Notes: generated from the letters alone by a model not told the origin. Counted from the first letter of the stretch, positions 1 to 9,224 are shown. The stretch is DNA of 64,000 nucleotides from Bdellovibrio sp. ArHS (GCF_000786105.1 NZ_JTEV01000020.1:47025-111024), one strand, 5' to 3'. Made by a program: numbers and translations.

Positions 1-2
1 TG

Positions 3-95
3 GATGCAACTCAATACGCTCTAGAAAACCGCCCGCAACTGCAAGAGAAAGTGCGCCACATGATGGCACCGTACTTTCCCGAGGCGCAATTATAA
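3..95 (+). CDS. C-terminal end of an unidentified protein (5' end outside window)
   Basis: An open frame enters from the left edge and ends at TAA 93-95, giving 30 residues that finish in MMAPYFPEAQL. Nothing diagnostic is visible in so short a piece, so the product is not named. It ends 16 bases before the ATG of the next gene on the same strand, which is compatible with co-transcription. Confidence 0.55.
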   Translation, partial: DATQYALENRPQLQEKVRHMMAPYFPEAQL

Positions 96-111
96 AATCA
101 ACGGAGTGCCC

Positions 112-405
112 ATGAAAAACTTCGCAGAGTTTTGGCCGTTTTATTTACAAGAGCATGCAAAGCCTTTGAATCGTCGACTGCATTTTGTCGGAACTTTTTT
201 TGTGCACATCGTTTTTATTTACGCGATCTTTGCGCAGGCGTGGCTGGCTTTGTGGCTGTTACCAGTGATCGGATACGGTTTTGCCTGGGTGGGGCATTTC
301 GTCGTTGAAAGAAATCGCCCGGCGACCTTTAAGTATCCGCTCTGGTCTTTGCGGGGCGATTTTAAAATGTTCTATTTGATGTGCCGGGGAAAGCTCTGGA
401 CGTAG
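112..405 (+). CDS. DUF962 / Mpo1-like small membrane protein
   Basis: A 97-residue protein. The N-terminal part reads FYLQEHAKPLNRRLHFVGT, the conserved opening of the DUF962 (Mpo1/YGL010w-like) family, followed by two hydrophobic segments (about residues 27-45 and 48-66) around a GHFVVERNRPATF motif. The yeast member is a fatty acid alpha-oxidation dioxygenase; bacterial members are mostly uncharacterised, so the activity here is only an inference. The ATG at 112 is preferred over the in-frame GTG at 106 because GGAG at 103-106 sits five bases upstream of it. Its stop faces the stop of the next, oppositely oriented gene, five bases away. Confidence 0.8.
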   Translation: MKNFAEFWPFYLQEHAKPLNRRLHFVGTFFVHIVFIYAIFAQAWLALWLLPVIGYGFAWVGHFVVERNRPATFKYPLWSLRGDFKMFYLMCRGKLWT

Positions 406-410
406 GCTGT

Positions 411-1784
411 TCAGTTTTTAATGACGTCCCAATGAAGGTTGCCGATAGAGCTGCGCAGTTTTACCTGGCTGCTGCCAGTATCCACGTGAATTTGCACTTT
501 CGAATTCGGTAACGGCTCAATTTGCGTTAAACGTAAAATCTTGGGATTGCGGTGATAAGCCGCTTCGATAGCTTCGGCAATGTTGTCCCAGCGAATGAAA
601 GGCTCAAAACTTTTTCCCTGATTCGTGCTTTTAAATGCGCCCACAAACCAGGTGCCGTCAGGATGAATGCTGACCGGGTAAGTTTGTTTGCCAAATTGGG
701 GAATCAGCGTCCAGGTCAGACCGTCTTCAGTGCGATAAACTCCCTCTGAAGAAACCAGGCCACGCACGGAATTTTTATTTTCAAAGGCGATCGAGTAAAT
801 TTCTCTTTTCATCAAAGCATCTGTCGAAATCGTCAGTGATGAAGGACTTTCTTTTTCTTCGACCAACAGATTTTTTCTTTTCCACCAAACTTCGCCGTGG
901 CCATCTAATTTACTGATGCCCCAGATGTGCGCTTCCGGTTTTAAAATCTCAACCCGTGCGCGCAGTGGCGGCCCGTAAGACGACGACTCGGGACGAATCA
1001 CGATGCCACGATGAGAGTTCGTCACGTAGCCGAGGATTTCCTTTAAAGGCACCGTTTCGCCTTTTTGCGAGATCAGCACATCGTTATTGCGATAAAGGGC
1101 GGCCATCCAGTTTTTCTTCGGATGATAGGCTAAATTGGCAAAATCCGCTCGGGAAACAAAGTGAGTGATATCGACGTAGCCGACATTGCTTGCATACTGA
1201 ATCTTAAGAAAGCTTTTACTGATCTCGACAGGAACGATGCGCTGAAGGCGGGGAAGTGTCGTGATCACGCGGCCATTGCTGCTGGCTTCTTTGCGCACAT
1301 AAGTGTCTATCAGGTTCACGTAAACGCCCAGATCGTCATGGCGGGCCTGTAAAAGGTGCAAAGGTAAATAACCCATGACGGTCCCGGATCTTTCTTTCAC
1401 CTTTGCCCAGTAATCGTCGGTCGAAAGAATCTCGAGGGCTGTTTTGGCTGAAACCGTTTTCACCGCAGGGGCGTCGCTGCGATCCGCACTTAAAAGAACG
1501 GCCGAAGATTTGGTGTCTGCGTAGCGCGAAACATGGATGTCGCGAAGGATTTGACCTGCCTGAAGAACGTATTCTTTTTTATCCCAAGTAGTGCGATAGG
1601 CGATTTCAGTTTCCGTGCGCAAGAGTTTCCCGTCGAGGGTGTTTCGACTCACCTGGCCAGAGGGAAAAAGACTGTTTTTACTGCGAAAGAACGAAATTGC
1701 CGCATTCGCATCGGTCGCCAGAGCAGCCCATGAGTTCGAGGATAGAAATAGAAACGCCAATGTCTTTGATACTACGGACCGCAT
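411..1784 (-). CDS. Secreted protein with two SH3-like domains and BNR-like repeats
   Basis: A 457-residue protein with a signal peptide (residues 1-20, ending SNSWA). Two stretches look like bacterial SH3 domains: about residues 96-147 (with YWAKVKERSGTVMGYLP) and 154-211 (with VRKEASSNGRVITTLP and VGYVDITHFV). The C-terminal third has BNR/sialidase-type signatures, TEDGLTWT and STNQGKSF, which normally mark beta-propeller turns. SH3 domains of this kind often bind peptidoglycan, so a periplasmic wall-associated role is plausible but not shown. It is divergent from the hbd operon, with about 117 bases between the two starts. I do not recognise a named family for the whole protein. Confidence 0.72.
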   Translation of the reverse strand: MRSVVSKTLAFLFLSSNSWAALATDANAAISFFRSKNSLFPSGQVSRNTLDGKLLRTETEIAYRTTWDKKEYVLQAGQILRDIHVSRYADTKSSAVLLSADRSDAPAVKTVSAKTALEILSTDDYWAKVKERSGTVMGYLPLHLLQARHDDLGVYVNLIDTYVRKEASSNGRVITTLPRLQRIVPVEISKSFLKIQYASNVGYVDITHFVSRADFANLAYHPKKNWMAALYRNNDVLISQKGETVPLKEILGYVTNSHRGIVIRPESSSYGPPLRARVEILKPEAHIWGISKLDGHGEVWWKRKNLLVEEKESPSSLTISTDALMKREIYSIAFENKNSVRGLVSSEGVYRTEDGLTWTLIPQFGKQTYPVSIHPDGTWFVGAFKSTNQGKSFEPFIRWDNIAEAIEAAYHRNPKILRLTQIEPLPNSKVQIHVDTGSSQVKLRSSIGNLHWDVIKN

Positions 1785-1901
1785 CTCTCTATTTTGCGGC
1801 TTTAGGCTCTGCGCTCAAGACCAGAACTTTTGACCTCCAGACCAAAGTGAAGTACTGGTAAACAGTTCGATTTTCAACAGTATTTTAACGCGGAGTGATA
1901 A

Positions 1902-2762
1902 ATGGATATCAAAACAATTGGCGTCGTCGGCGCTGGGCAAATGGGGAATGGGATTGCACAGGTGGCAGCGAATTTTGGATTCAATGTCATCATGATGGAC
2001 GTAAGTGGTGCGGCCTTGGAAAAAGGGATCGCAACAATTTCTGGTTCTTGTGATCGCATCATCAAAAAAGGCGCAATGACTGAGGCGGACAAAGCGACGT
2101 TGTTGGGTCGTATTAAAACAGCGCAAGAAGCGGCGGCTTTGCAAGATTGTGATATCGTCATTGAAGCGGCGACAGAAAATATTGATTTGAAGTTGAAGAT
2201 CTTTAAAGACCTGGACGCGGCTGTGAAGCCAGAGGCTTTGTTGGTTTCCAACACGTCCTCGATCTCGATCACTAAAATTGCGGCGGTGACAAAACGTCCG
2301 ACCAAAGTTGCGGGAATGCATTTTATGAATCCCGTTCCATTGATGAAACTTGTCGAAGGCATTCGCGGTCTGCAAACTTCCGATGAAACTTTTGCGACAG
2401 TGAAAGCGTTGGCCGAAAAAATGGACAAAGTTTTTGTTGAATCCGTCAAAGATATGCCCGGCTTTATTGTGAATCGCATTTTGATGCCAATGATCAATGA
2501 GGCGGTTTACACGCTTCACGAGGGCATTGCCTCTGTGGAATCTATCGATGCGGCGATGAAATTGGGAACAAATCAACCGATGGGTCCGTTGACTTTGGCC
2601 GACTTCATTGGCCTTGATACCTGCCTGGCTATTATGAACGTACTGCATGATGGTTTGGGAGACTCTAAATACCGTCCTTGTCCGCTTCTTGTAAAGTATG
2701 TCGAAGCTGGTTGGTTGGGACGTAAATCAGGTCGTGGTTTCTACGACTATTCAGCGAAATAG
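1902..2762 (+). CDS. hbd: 3-hydroxybutyryl-CoA dehydrogenase
   Basis: A 286-residue cytoplasmic enzyme that oxidises 3-hydroxybutyryl-CoA to acetoacetyl-CoA with NAD(P). The N-terminal Rossmann motif GVVGAGQMGNGIAQ begins at residue 7. The catalytic His lies in GMHFMNPVPLMKLVE and the conserved Asn in FIVNRILMPMINEA. The C-terminal all-helical domain contains NQPMGPLTLADFIGLD, typical of this family, and length matches single-domain HBDH. GGAG precedes the ATG by six bases. It is followed after ten bases by an enoyl-CoA hydratase and then icmF, so it is probably the downstream beta-oxidation step of one pathway. Confidence 0.95.
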   Translation: MDIKTIGVVGAGQMGNGIAQVAANFGFNVIMMDVSGAALEKGIATISGSCDRIIKKGAMTEADKATLLGRIKTAQEAAALQDCDIVIEAATENIDLKLKIFKDLDAAVKPEALLVSNTSSISITKIAAVTKRPTKVAGMHFMNPVPLMKLVEGIRGLQTSDETFATVKALAEKMDKVFVESVKDMPGFIVNRILMPMINEAVYTLHEGIASVESIDAAMKLGTNQPMGPLTLADFIGLDTCLAIMNVLHDGLGDSKYRPCPLLVKYVEAGWLGRKSGRGFYDYSAK

Positions 2763-2772
2763 GTTTAAGACA

Positions 2773-3573
2773 ATGGCAAGTTTCACATATAAAACAATTC
2801 TGGTTGAACAAAAACCTCATGGCGTGTGGGTGATGACCATCAATCGTCCCGAGTCTTTGAATGCTTTAAATTCCATGGTGCTGAACGAGATGGGCGAAGC
2901 TCTTCGTCAGATCGGTGAAATGCACTATGACGACGCGCGCGCCCTGATCATTACCGGAGCCGGTGAAAAAGCTTTCGTGGCCGGAGCAGACATCAAAGAA
3001 ATTCACGAATTGGATCAGGAAAAAGCCTTAAGTTTTGCGCAACGTGGACAAAGTATTTTCCACGAACTCACTCTTTTAAAAATCCCTGTGATCGCGGCGG
3101 TGAACGGCTTTGCTTTAGGTGGCGGCTGTGAATTGGCGTTGGGTTGCGATTTTATCTACGCTTCTGAAAACGCTAAGTTCGGTCTTCCTGAAGTCAGTCT
3201 GGGACTTATTCCCGGTTTTGGCGGCACAGTTCGCATGGCGCGAGCTATCGGTCAACGTCGGGCGCGCGAACTGACTTACACAGGTGGCATGCTCACGGCG
3301 GCGGAAGCTCACGTTATGGGTCTGGTGAACAAAGTCGTTCCTCAAGCCGAACTCATGAATACCGTGATGAAAACGGTGGACGCTATTTTAGCGAAAGCTC
3401 CGATTGCCGTTGGTTCTGCGAAGAAATCCATCAACCAAGCTTGGGATATGGATGTGGAAGAAGCGCAAAGAAACGAAGCGAAGATCTTCGCGGATCTTTT
3501 CGACTCTGAAGATGTGAAAGAGGGAACAGCTGCTTTCATCGAAAAACGTAAGGCGAACTTTAAAGGTCAATAG
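2773..3573 (+). CDS. Enoyl-CoA hydratase (crotonase)
   Basis: A 266-residue crotonase-fold enzyme that hydrates 2-enoyl-CoA (crotonyl-CoA) to 3-hydroxyacyl-CoA. The oxyanion-hole segments AGADIKEI and GFALGGGCELALGCD are intact, and both catalytic Glu residues are present, one in GGGCEL and one in GLPEVSLGLIPG. The start is placed at ATG 2773, since the longer frame from 2698 runs inside hbd and adds no family sequence. It lies between hbd and icmF with gaps of 10 and 5 bases, so one operon is very likely. Crotonases are versatile, so the exact chain length is inferred from context. Confidence 0.93.
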   Translation: MASFTYKTILVEQKPHGVWVMTINRPESLNALNSMVLNEMGEALRQIGEMHYDDARALIITGAGEKAFVAGADIKEIHELDQEKALSFAQRGQSIFHELTLLKIPVIAAVNGFALGGGCELALGCDFIYASENAKFGLPEVSLGLIPGFGGTVRMARAIGQRRARELTYTGGMLTAAEAHVMGLVNKVVPQAELMNTVMKTVDAILAKAPIAVGSAKKSINQAWDMDVEEAQRNEAKIFADLFDSEDVKEGTAAFIEKRKANFKGQ

Positions 3574-3578
3574 TCCAA

Positions 3579-6500
3579 ATGGCATATACACTTAAGAATC
3601 CTATTCGTATCGTAACGGCCGCCGCACTTTTCGACGGCCATGACGCCAGCATCAACATCATGCGCCGTATTCTTCAAGATATGGGCGCTGAGGTCATACA
3701 CTTGGGTCACAACCGCTCGGTCAGTGATGTGGTGAAAGCCGTTTTGCAAGAAGGGGCGCAAGGGGTCTGCATCAGCTCTTACCAGGGCGGTCACATGGAG
3801 TACTTCAAGTACATGAAGGATCTTCTGGACGAAGCCGGCGCGGGTTACGTACGAATTTATGGCGGGGGCGGAGGCGTGATTGTTCACGAAGAAAAGCGTG
3901 AACTTGAAGCCTATGGAATTGCCCAGATCTTCCATCCTGAGGACGGTCGTAAGTTGGGTCTTGAAGGTATGATCGAACAAGTCATTCGTGGCTGCGATTT
4001 CGACATTCTTGAAAAACAAAAAGAATATAAAACTAAAAAGAATATCTTTGCTGGCGACACGATTCCTTCTGTGGAACTCGGTGTGGCTTTGACCGCGATC
4101 GAAAACGGTTACAAAGACTCTTCCTTGGAAAACTTTGGCTTGCAGTCTTTCAAAGCCAAAGACGGCGACCCGTTGGTTTTAGGTATCACGGGAACGGGTG
4201 GCGCAGGGAAATCGTCATTAATCGATGAACTTGTGCAAAGATTTCTGAATGCTTATCCAAATAAAAAAATCGGCGTGGTCTGCGTGGACCCTTCGAAGCG
4301 CAAAACGGGAGGCTCTTTATTGGGCGACCGTATTCGCATGAATTCACTGTCACGCAGTCATGTCTTTATGCGCTCGGTGGCGTCACGAGGCTCAGGGCGG
4401 GAAATCGCCTCCTCTTTGCCGGATATCTTGAAATTCATTCGTCAGTTGGATTTTGATTTTATCATCGCGGAAACTTCTGGCATCGGGCAGGGCAACATGG
4501 CGATCACAGAAGTCAGTGATCTATCGATGTACGTGATGACTTCTGATTTCGGTGCTCAGTCGCAGCTTGAAAAAATCGACATGATTGATTTTGCAGATTT
4601 GATTGCCGTAAATAAGGCGGATCGTCGCGGGGCTTTAGACGCTCTTCGCGATGTGACGAAGCAATACAAACGCTCACGTAAAATCTTTGATGAAAAGGTG
4701 CAGGTTCCTGTGTTTCTGACTCAGGCCTCACAATTCAATGATGGTGGCGTGAATAAGCTTTTCTTCCAGATTGCCGACCTTTTAGAGTCCCGTCAGGGTG
4801 GTCGTTGGCAGGTGGACCCTAAGTTTAAAGCCAATATTCTTTCGGCCGAAGAGCATGTGATTATTCCGGCGGATCGACAAAACTATCTTGCCGAAATCGT
4901 CGGCACGGTTCACAAGTATAAAAAACGCACCGAGACCTTGGCTGAAAAAGCATCCCAGTTGGGCGGCCTTAAAAAGGTGGCCCCCCTTTTGGGAGCCAAT
5001 CCGGAAACGGTCAAAAAGGTCGAAGCTGAACTTTCTTCCGACTTCACTCAAGAGGAAATCGAACAACTTCAAGGTTATGAAAATCTGATTGAAACCTATT
5101 CGGGCGACGAGTTGATTTTCAAAGTTCGCGATAAAGAGATCCGTCAGCCCTTAGTGCGAGAATCACTTTCGGGCACGAAGATCCGCCGTGTGGTGGTTCC
5201 CAAATTCAAAGATTGGGGCGATCGCTTCAGATATTTGAAGCTGGAAAATGTTCCTGGTGAATTTCCTTACACGGCCGGTGTCTTCCAGTTAAAACGTGCG
5301 GATGAAGATCCAAAGCGCATGTTTGCGGGGGAAGGAACTCCGGAACGAACCAATCGTCGTTTCCATTATCTAACCAAGGGCGAAACAGCGCACCGCTTGT
5401 CGACGGCCTTTGACTCTGTCACCTTGTACGGTCAGGACCCTGATCAGCGTCCTGATATTTTCGGAAAAGTCGGCGAGTCCGGCGTCAGCATTTGTACTTT
5501 GGCGGATATGAAAAAGCTCTATGCAGGCTTTGACCTTATCAACCCCAATACGTCCGTGAGCATGACCATCAACGGCCCGGCCCCGATGATTTTGGCCTTC
5601 TATTTCAACACCGCGATTGATCAGCAGGTTGAAAAGAAAGAAAGTGAATTGGGTCGTAAACTCACGCCGGAAGAGTGGAGTGACGTTGCTAACTGGACAT
5701 TGCAGCAAGTGCGCGGCACCGTTCAAGCTGACATTCTGAAGGAAGATCAAGGTCAGAATACCTGTATTTTCTCTATCAACTTCGCTTTGAAGATGATGGG
5801 CGATATTCAAGAGTACTTTGTTAAGAGCAAGATCAGAAACTTCTATTCTGTCAGTATTTCGGGTTATCACATTGCGGAAGCGGGTGCGAATCCGATTTCT
5901 CAGTTGGCCTTCACACTTTCTAATGGCTTTACCTTTGTTGAATACTATTTGGCTCGCGGTCTGAAAGTCGACGACTTCGCACCGAACTTGAGCTTTTTCT
6001 TTAGCAATGGTCTAGATCCTGAGTACTCCGTTCTTGGCCGAGTGGCGCGCCGTATTTGGGCGGTGGCGATGCGCGACCTTTACAAAGGCAACGATCGTTC
6101 GCAAAAACTGAAGTATCATATTCAAACTTCGGGTCGTTCTTTGCACGCGCAGGAAATCGACTTTAATGACATTCGCACCACGCTGCAGGCCTTGATCGCT
6201 CTTTATGATAACTGCAACAGCTTGCACACGAACGCCTACGACGAAGCGATCACAACGCCCACCGAAGAATCTGTTCGCCGGGCCATGGCGATTCAGCTTA
6301 TCATCAACCGCGAATTTGGCATGACGAAGAATGAGAATCCGATGCAGGGTTCTTACTTCATCGAAGAGCTGACGGATCTGGTGGAAGAAGCGGTTCTCAA
6401 TGAGTTTAAAAAGATCAACGAACGTGGCGGTGTTTTAGGTGCGATGGAGACTCAATACCAGCGCTCTAAGATCCAAGAAGAGTCTTTATACTATGAAAGA

Positions 6501-6821
6501 CTTAAACACGACGGCACTTTACCGATAATTGGGGTGAACACGTTCATCGATCCTAAAACCATGGCGGCGGACTATGTGCCGCCGAAGATCGAGCTGGCTC
6601 GCGCCTCTTACGACGAAAAGAATGCGCAGCTAAGTAATGTGCAGAAGTACCAAAAGGATCATCAGACCGAAGGTGAACGTCAGTTGCAAAACTTGAAAGA
6701 CACGGTTCTGAATGGCGGTAATATCTTTGCGGCTTTAATGACAGCGGCTAGACATTGCAGCTTGTATCAAATGACTCAAGCACTTTATGAAGTGGGTGGT
6801 CAGTACAGAAGAAATCTGTAG
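3579..6821 (+). CDS. icmF: Fused isobutyryl-CoA mutase (IcmF), B12-dependent
   Basis: A 1080-residue fusion matching IcmF: N-terminal B12-binding domain (residues 10-140, DGHDAS with the axial His at 21), a MeaB-type G-protein chaperone (from about residue 200; P-loop GTGGAGKSS, NKADRRGA), and a C-terminal mutase TIM barrel. It interconverts isobutyryl-CoA and n-butyryl-CoA using adenosylcobalamin, while the G domain protects the cofactor. The substrate segment FPYTAGVF and the stretch GTVQADILKEDQGQNT are of IcmF type rather than methylmalonyl-CoA mutase type (family knowledge, not measured). Together with hbd and the hydratase it suggests valine-derived isobutyryl-CoA being routed into butyryl-CoA oxidation. 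A terminator follows. Confidence 0.95.
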   Translation: MAYTLKNPIRIVTAAALFDGHDASINIMRRILQDMGAEVIHLGHNRSVSDVVKAVLQEGAQGVCISSYQGGHMEYFKYMKDLLDEAGAGYVRIYGGGGGVIVHEEKRELEAYGIAQIFHPEDGRKLGLEGMIEQVIRGCDFDILEKQKEYKTKKNIFAGDTIPSVELGVALTAIENGYKDSSLENFGLQSFKAKDGDPLVLGITGTGGAGKSSLIDELVQRFLNAYPNKKIGVVCVDPSKRKTGGSLLGDRIRMNSLSRSHVFMRSVASRGSGREIASSLPDILKFIRQLDFDFIIAETSGIGQGNMAITEVSDLSMYVMTSDFGAQSQLEKIDMIDFADLIAVNKADRRGALDALRDVTKQYKRSRKIFDEKVQVPVFLTQASQFNDGGVNKLFFQIADLLESRQGGRWQVDPKFKANILSAEEHVIIPADRQNYLAEIVGTVHKYKKRTETLAEKASQLGGLKKVAPLLGANPETVKKVEAELSSDFTQEEIEQLQGYENLIETYSGDELIFKVRDKEIRQPLVRESLSGTKIRRVVVPKFKDWGDRFRYLKLENVPGEFPYTAGVFQLKRADEDPKRMFAGEGTPERTNRRFHYLTKGETAHRLSTAFDSVTLYGQDPDQRPDIFGKVGESGVSICTLADMKKLYAGFDLINPNTSVSMTINGPAPMILAFYFNTAIDQQVEKKESELGRKLTPEEWSDVANWTLQQVRGTVQADILKEDQGQNTCIFSINFALKMMGDIQEYFVKSKIRNFYSVSISGYHIAEAGANPISQLAFTLSNGFTFVEYYLARGLKVDDFAPNLSFFFSNGLDPEYSVLGRVARRIWAVAMRDLYKGNDRSQKLKYHIQTSGRSLHAQEIDFNDIRTTLQALIALYDNCNSLHTNAYDEAITTPTEESVRRAMAIQLIINREFGMTKNENPMQGSYFIEELTDLVEEAVLNEFKKINERGGVLGAMETQYQRSKIQEESLYYERLKHDGTLPIIGVNTFIDPKTMAADYVPPKIELARASYDEKNAQLSNVQKYQKDHQTEGERQLQNLKDTVLNGGNIFAALMTAARHCSLYQMTQALYEVGGQYRRNL

Positions 6822-6887
6822 GTTCTTCAGTTTAGAGCGTTCGATAGAATGAGATTAACCTGAGTGGCGCTGGCAAGACCGGCGCAC

Positions 6888-6924
6888 AAAAAAGGCACCT
6901 TGAAAGAAGTGCCTTTTTTTATTT
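6888..6924 (+). terminator. Rho-independent terminator after icmF, probably bidirectional
   Basis: Stem AAAGGCAC (6891-6898) pairs with GTGCCTTT (6909-6916). It is followed by a T-run and preceded by an A-run, so it can also stop transcripts of the convergent gene ending at 6976. Confidence 0.85.
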
Positions 6925-6975
6925 AAGACGTTGCAGACGTCAGTGCGAAAACACCCTCGCTTGTTTGCTCTTGAT

Positions 6976-7221
6976 CTATCTTTTGACCAAAAGACGCGCG
7001 AAGAACAACACAATCATCGCGCCGACCACGGACGCTAGAAAGCCCGCTTGTTCACCAACTTCGTACCATCCCAAGGCGCTTCCCAAGTAAGTTCCAACCA
7101 CCGCGCCCACGACACCCAGAATTGTGGTCATGATAAAACCCAGCTTATCTTTTCCGGGCATTAAGAATCGGGCAATCAGGCCCGCGACAAAACCAATGAC
7201 AATGGTTCCGATAATACCCAT
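6976..7221 (-). CDS. GlsB/YeaQ/YmgE family membrane protein
   Basis: An 81-residue very hydrophobic protein with three predicted membrane segments (about residues 3-20, 28-48, 57-77). The opening GIIGTIVIGFVAGLIARFLMPG and the central GxxGAxxGtxxG pattern (GVVGAVVGTYLG) are the hallmark of the transglycosylase-associated / GlsB stress-response family. The biochemical role of the family is unknown; members are often induced by general stress. The start has a clear AAGGAG seven bases upstream on the minus strand. Family assignment is firm; function is not. Confidence 0.9.
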   Translation of the reverse strand: MGIIGTIVIGFVAGLIARFLMPGKDKLGFIMTTILGVVGAVVGTYLGSALGWYEVGEQAGFLASVVGAMIVLFFARLLVKR

Positions 7222-7469
7222 AAAGTCTCCTTCGTCTGGTTGGGATTCATTTTAATAAGAATGCAGTGGCAAGCACGGAAGTTTCCGCTCGCGTGTTGAA
7301 ATGCAATCAGAAAAGATGTCTGACAAAGACTCCAGAGCCATTAACGCTATTGAAAGTTGACCGCCACGGTGGCGGCAAGCAGTCGCGTTATCTTCTGCCT
7401 ATTTAGAGAGGGTCTCTTGGCGCGAGACTTGGGTGCAAGTGCGAATTTAAAAAAAGAACCATTACAGTA
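7222..7469. other. Intergenic stretch without a gene; small inverted repeats
   Basis: Between the GlsB-like start and the terminator at 7470 no plausible gene is visible. It holds a 15-base inverted repeat, CCGCCAC-G-GTGGCGG (7361-7375), with no T-run, and a weaker GTCTC/GAGAC pair (7412-7428). The promoter of the GlsB-like gene must lie here but no convincing -35/-10 pair was seen. Confidence 0.5.
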
Positions 7470-7501
7470 AAAAAACGGCCCTGCCTTGGGGAGCAGGGCC
7501 G
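7470..7501 (-). terminator. Terminator for the repetitive secreted-protein gene
   Basis: Stem CGGCCCTGC (7476-7484) pairs with GCAGGGCCG (7493-7501), with an A-run on its left. Read on the minus strand, this is a GC-rich hairpin followed by T residues, 36 bases beyond the stop codon at 7537. Confidence 0.88.
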
Positions 7502-7536
7502 AAATCAACAAACCAGAAGGTCTGCCGATTTTTTAA

Positions 7537-9222
7537 TTAAAACGTTTTATTCACGATAAATTGCACCCGAGTCGGCAAGTGCTGCGCACTTTCACGTCGT
7601 ACCACCAAGTCCATGTAAAGCTTGATGCTCGAAGAGGGATTCAAGCCGATGTCCTTTAAGGCAATGCCCAAATTTCCATCCAGGCGTTGAATCGCTTCGC
7701 GCGGGAAGTTCTTTTCGCCCAGCCATTCGATCTTGCCGTTTGAAAGCTTCTTCCAAACCACAAGTTTGTAAGTCGACTGAACTTCATCCACATGCGGAGT
7801 ATTATCACGAACAGTCACCACGCGCTCTGCGCCCGCGCCCTCCATGCCGGTGATCACCACTTGTTTGGAGTCGCTGAGCAGGCTGATTTCCTCTTCTGCA
7901 AGACCTTTTTTCTCATAAAGGGCCGTCTGGGCGAATTGGATGACGCCGCCAGTGACGTTTTGACCTCGACGCTCGACTTGCAAACTGAGAGTGTATTTTC
8001 CTTCGCGTGCCAATCCCGGAGTTGCGATTTCAACGACTTTTGCTTGCGTATTCTCAATACGGCTAGCAAAAACCAAGGCCTGACTTTGTTCATCCCGGAT
8101 TTCCACAAGATAAGTCGTTTGCAAACGAGCTCCGGCGACGGTTTCCACGAAGGAAATCTTTCCTTCTCCTTTGCTGAAGGCCAACTTGAAACCTTGAATA
8201 GTTGTGGTTCCAGCATTTTCAACTGTCCATTTCGGAGTCACGGCCAGAACAAAAACTTTTTCGCGGCCTTCTTGGCGAGTTTCCGCAACGGTGTACGCGA
8301 ACACATCCGATGTGACCGAGACGGTAACATCGGGAGCAGACTCGGTTCCTGAAAATACGAACTTCACAGATTCTGTTTCATTTGCCAAAAGTTCTGAACC
8401 GACAGGGAAAATGACAGAAGCAGGTTGTGTGAATTGGTGATCAAAGACATCTTTATAGCGAGTCACACAACAACGCGTTTCTTCACGATATCTTGTGACC
8501 GTGCGAGTGCGTTCTTCCTTACGATATTTTGTCACTGTGCGTGTGCGTTGCTCTTGACGGTACTTGGTAACCGTACGAGTGCGCTGCTCAGGACGATAGT
8601 GTGTTTCTTCGCGATAGCGAGTGACCGGGCGGGTTTTACGAACACGTTCGTAACCACATTCGCGGTCGCTGTAAGGCACTTGACGGCATTGGCGAATATC
8701 GCGGCATTCGCGGGGGCCGTCTTCACAGACCTTGCGGGTTTTACAAATGCGTTGGCCATGGGCGTTGGTGCCGCACTCTTCAACATTGCGGCAGATATTA
8801 CGACCGGGTTCACAGACTCTTTCGCTGGAACATTCTTCGCGATATCTTGTGACGTTTCGACAGACATACTCATTGTCATAGTATTCTTCGTAGTCAGTGT
8901 AAGGAACACGTTCTGTGTAGGGGACATTTTCCCAATACGTTTCCTGTTCATAATAAGGAACGTTTTCGTAGTAGGTCTCGGTTGTTTGATAGGGCACATC
9001 GACGTAATAGGTCTCTTCAGCCTGATAGGGCACGCGCTCTGTGTAGGTGTCCTGATAAGGTTCAGAGCGCATGACATTCAGTGAAAGTTCAGTGCGAACA
9101 GAAAGTTCGCCATTCGCGGTCCGGGTGATGATATCTTGTTTTTTCTCTTGAGGAGTTGCCGCCAAAGACGAAGCACCCAAGAAAAGAGTCAGAATGACTC
9201 CGATAAGTGGTTTTGTAGACAT
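7537..9222 (-). CDS. Secreted Tyr/Arg/Cys-rich repeat protein of unknown function
   Basis: A 561-residue exported protein (signal peptide residues 1-21, ending SSLAA). After it come tandem blocks. The first has Tyr-rich units such as ETYYENVPYYEQETYWENVP and YTERVPY. The second is a Cys-rich segment with about a dozen Cys (CRNVTRYREECSSERVC and similar). The third has basic units, RTRTVTKYRQEQ and RTRTVTKYRKEE, repeated with small changes. The remaining 300 residues look like an ordinary beta-rich domain without repeats. The start at 9222 is chosen over the longer frame because GGGAGGAG precedes it and it opens a signal peptide. I do not recognise the family; the repeats faintly resemble articulin/alveolin-type VPY and basic repeats. 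A structural envelope role is a guess. Confidence 0.8.
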   Translation of the reverse strand: MSTKPLIGVILTLFLGASSLAATPQEKKQDIITRTANGELSVRTELSLNVMRSEPYQDTYTERVPYQAEETYYVDVPYQTTETYYENVPYYEQETYWENVPYTERVPYTDYEEYYDNEYVCRNVTRYREECSSERVCEPGRNICRNVEECGTNAHGQRICKTRKVCEDGPRECRDIRQCRQVPYSDRECGYERVRKTRPVTRYREETHYRPEQRTRTVTKYRQEQRTRTVTKYRKEERTRTVTRYREETRCCVTRYKDVFDHQFTQPASVIFPVGSELLANETESVKFVFSGTESAPDVTVSVTSDVFAYTVAETRQEGREKVFVLAVTPKWTVENAGTTTIQGFKLAFSKGEGKISFVETVAGARLQTTYLVEIRDEQSQALVFASRIENTQAKVVEIATPGLAREGKYTLSLQVERRGQNVTGGVIQFAQTALYEKKGLAEEEISLLSDSKQVVITGMEGAGAERVVTVRDNTPHVDEVQSTYKLVVWKKLSNGKIEWLGEKNFPREAIQRLDGNLGIALKDIGLNPSSSIKLYMDLVVRRESAQHLPTRVQFIVNKTF

Positions 9223-9224
9223 GT

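Noticed and set aside
1815..2648. A 277-codon minus-strand frame
   Set aside because: Fully antisense to hbd, which has clear catalytic motifs; the antisense product is His/Arg/Asn-rich and unlike a real protein.
8532..9077. A 181-codon minus-strand frame
   Set aside because: Same strand but another frame of the repetitive gene; low-complexity shadow without signal peptide or ribosome-binding site.
8425..9084. A 219-codon plus-strand frame rich in hydrophobic residues
   Set aside because: It is antisense to the repeat region of the secreted protein. Repeated codons on the other strand create long open frames, and there is no ribosome-binding site.
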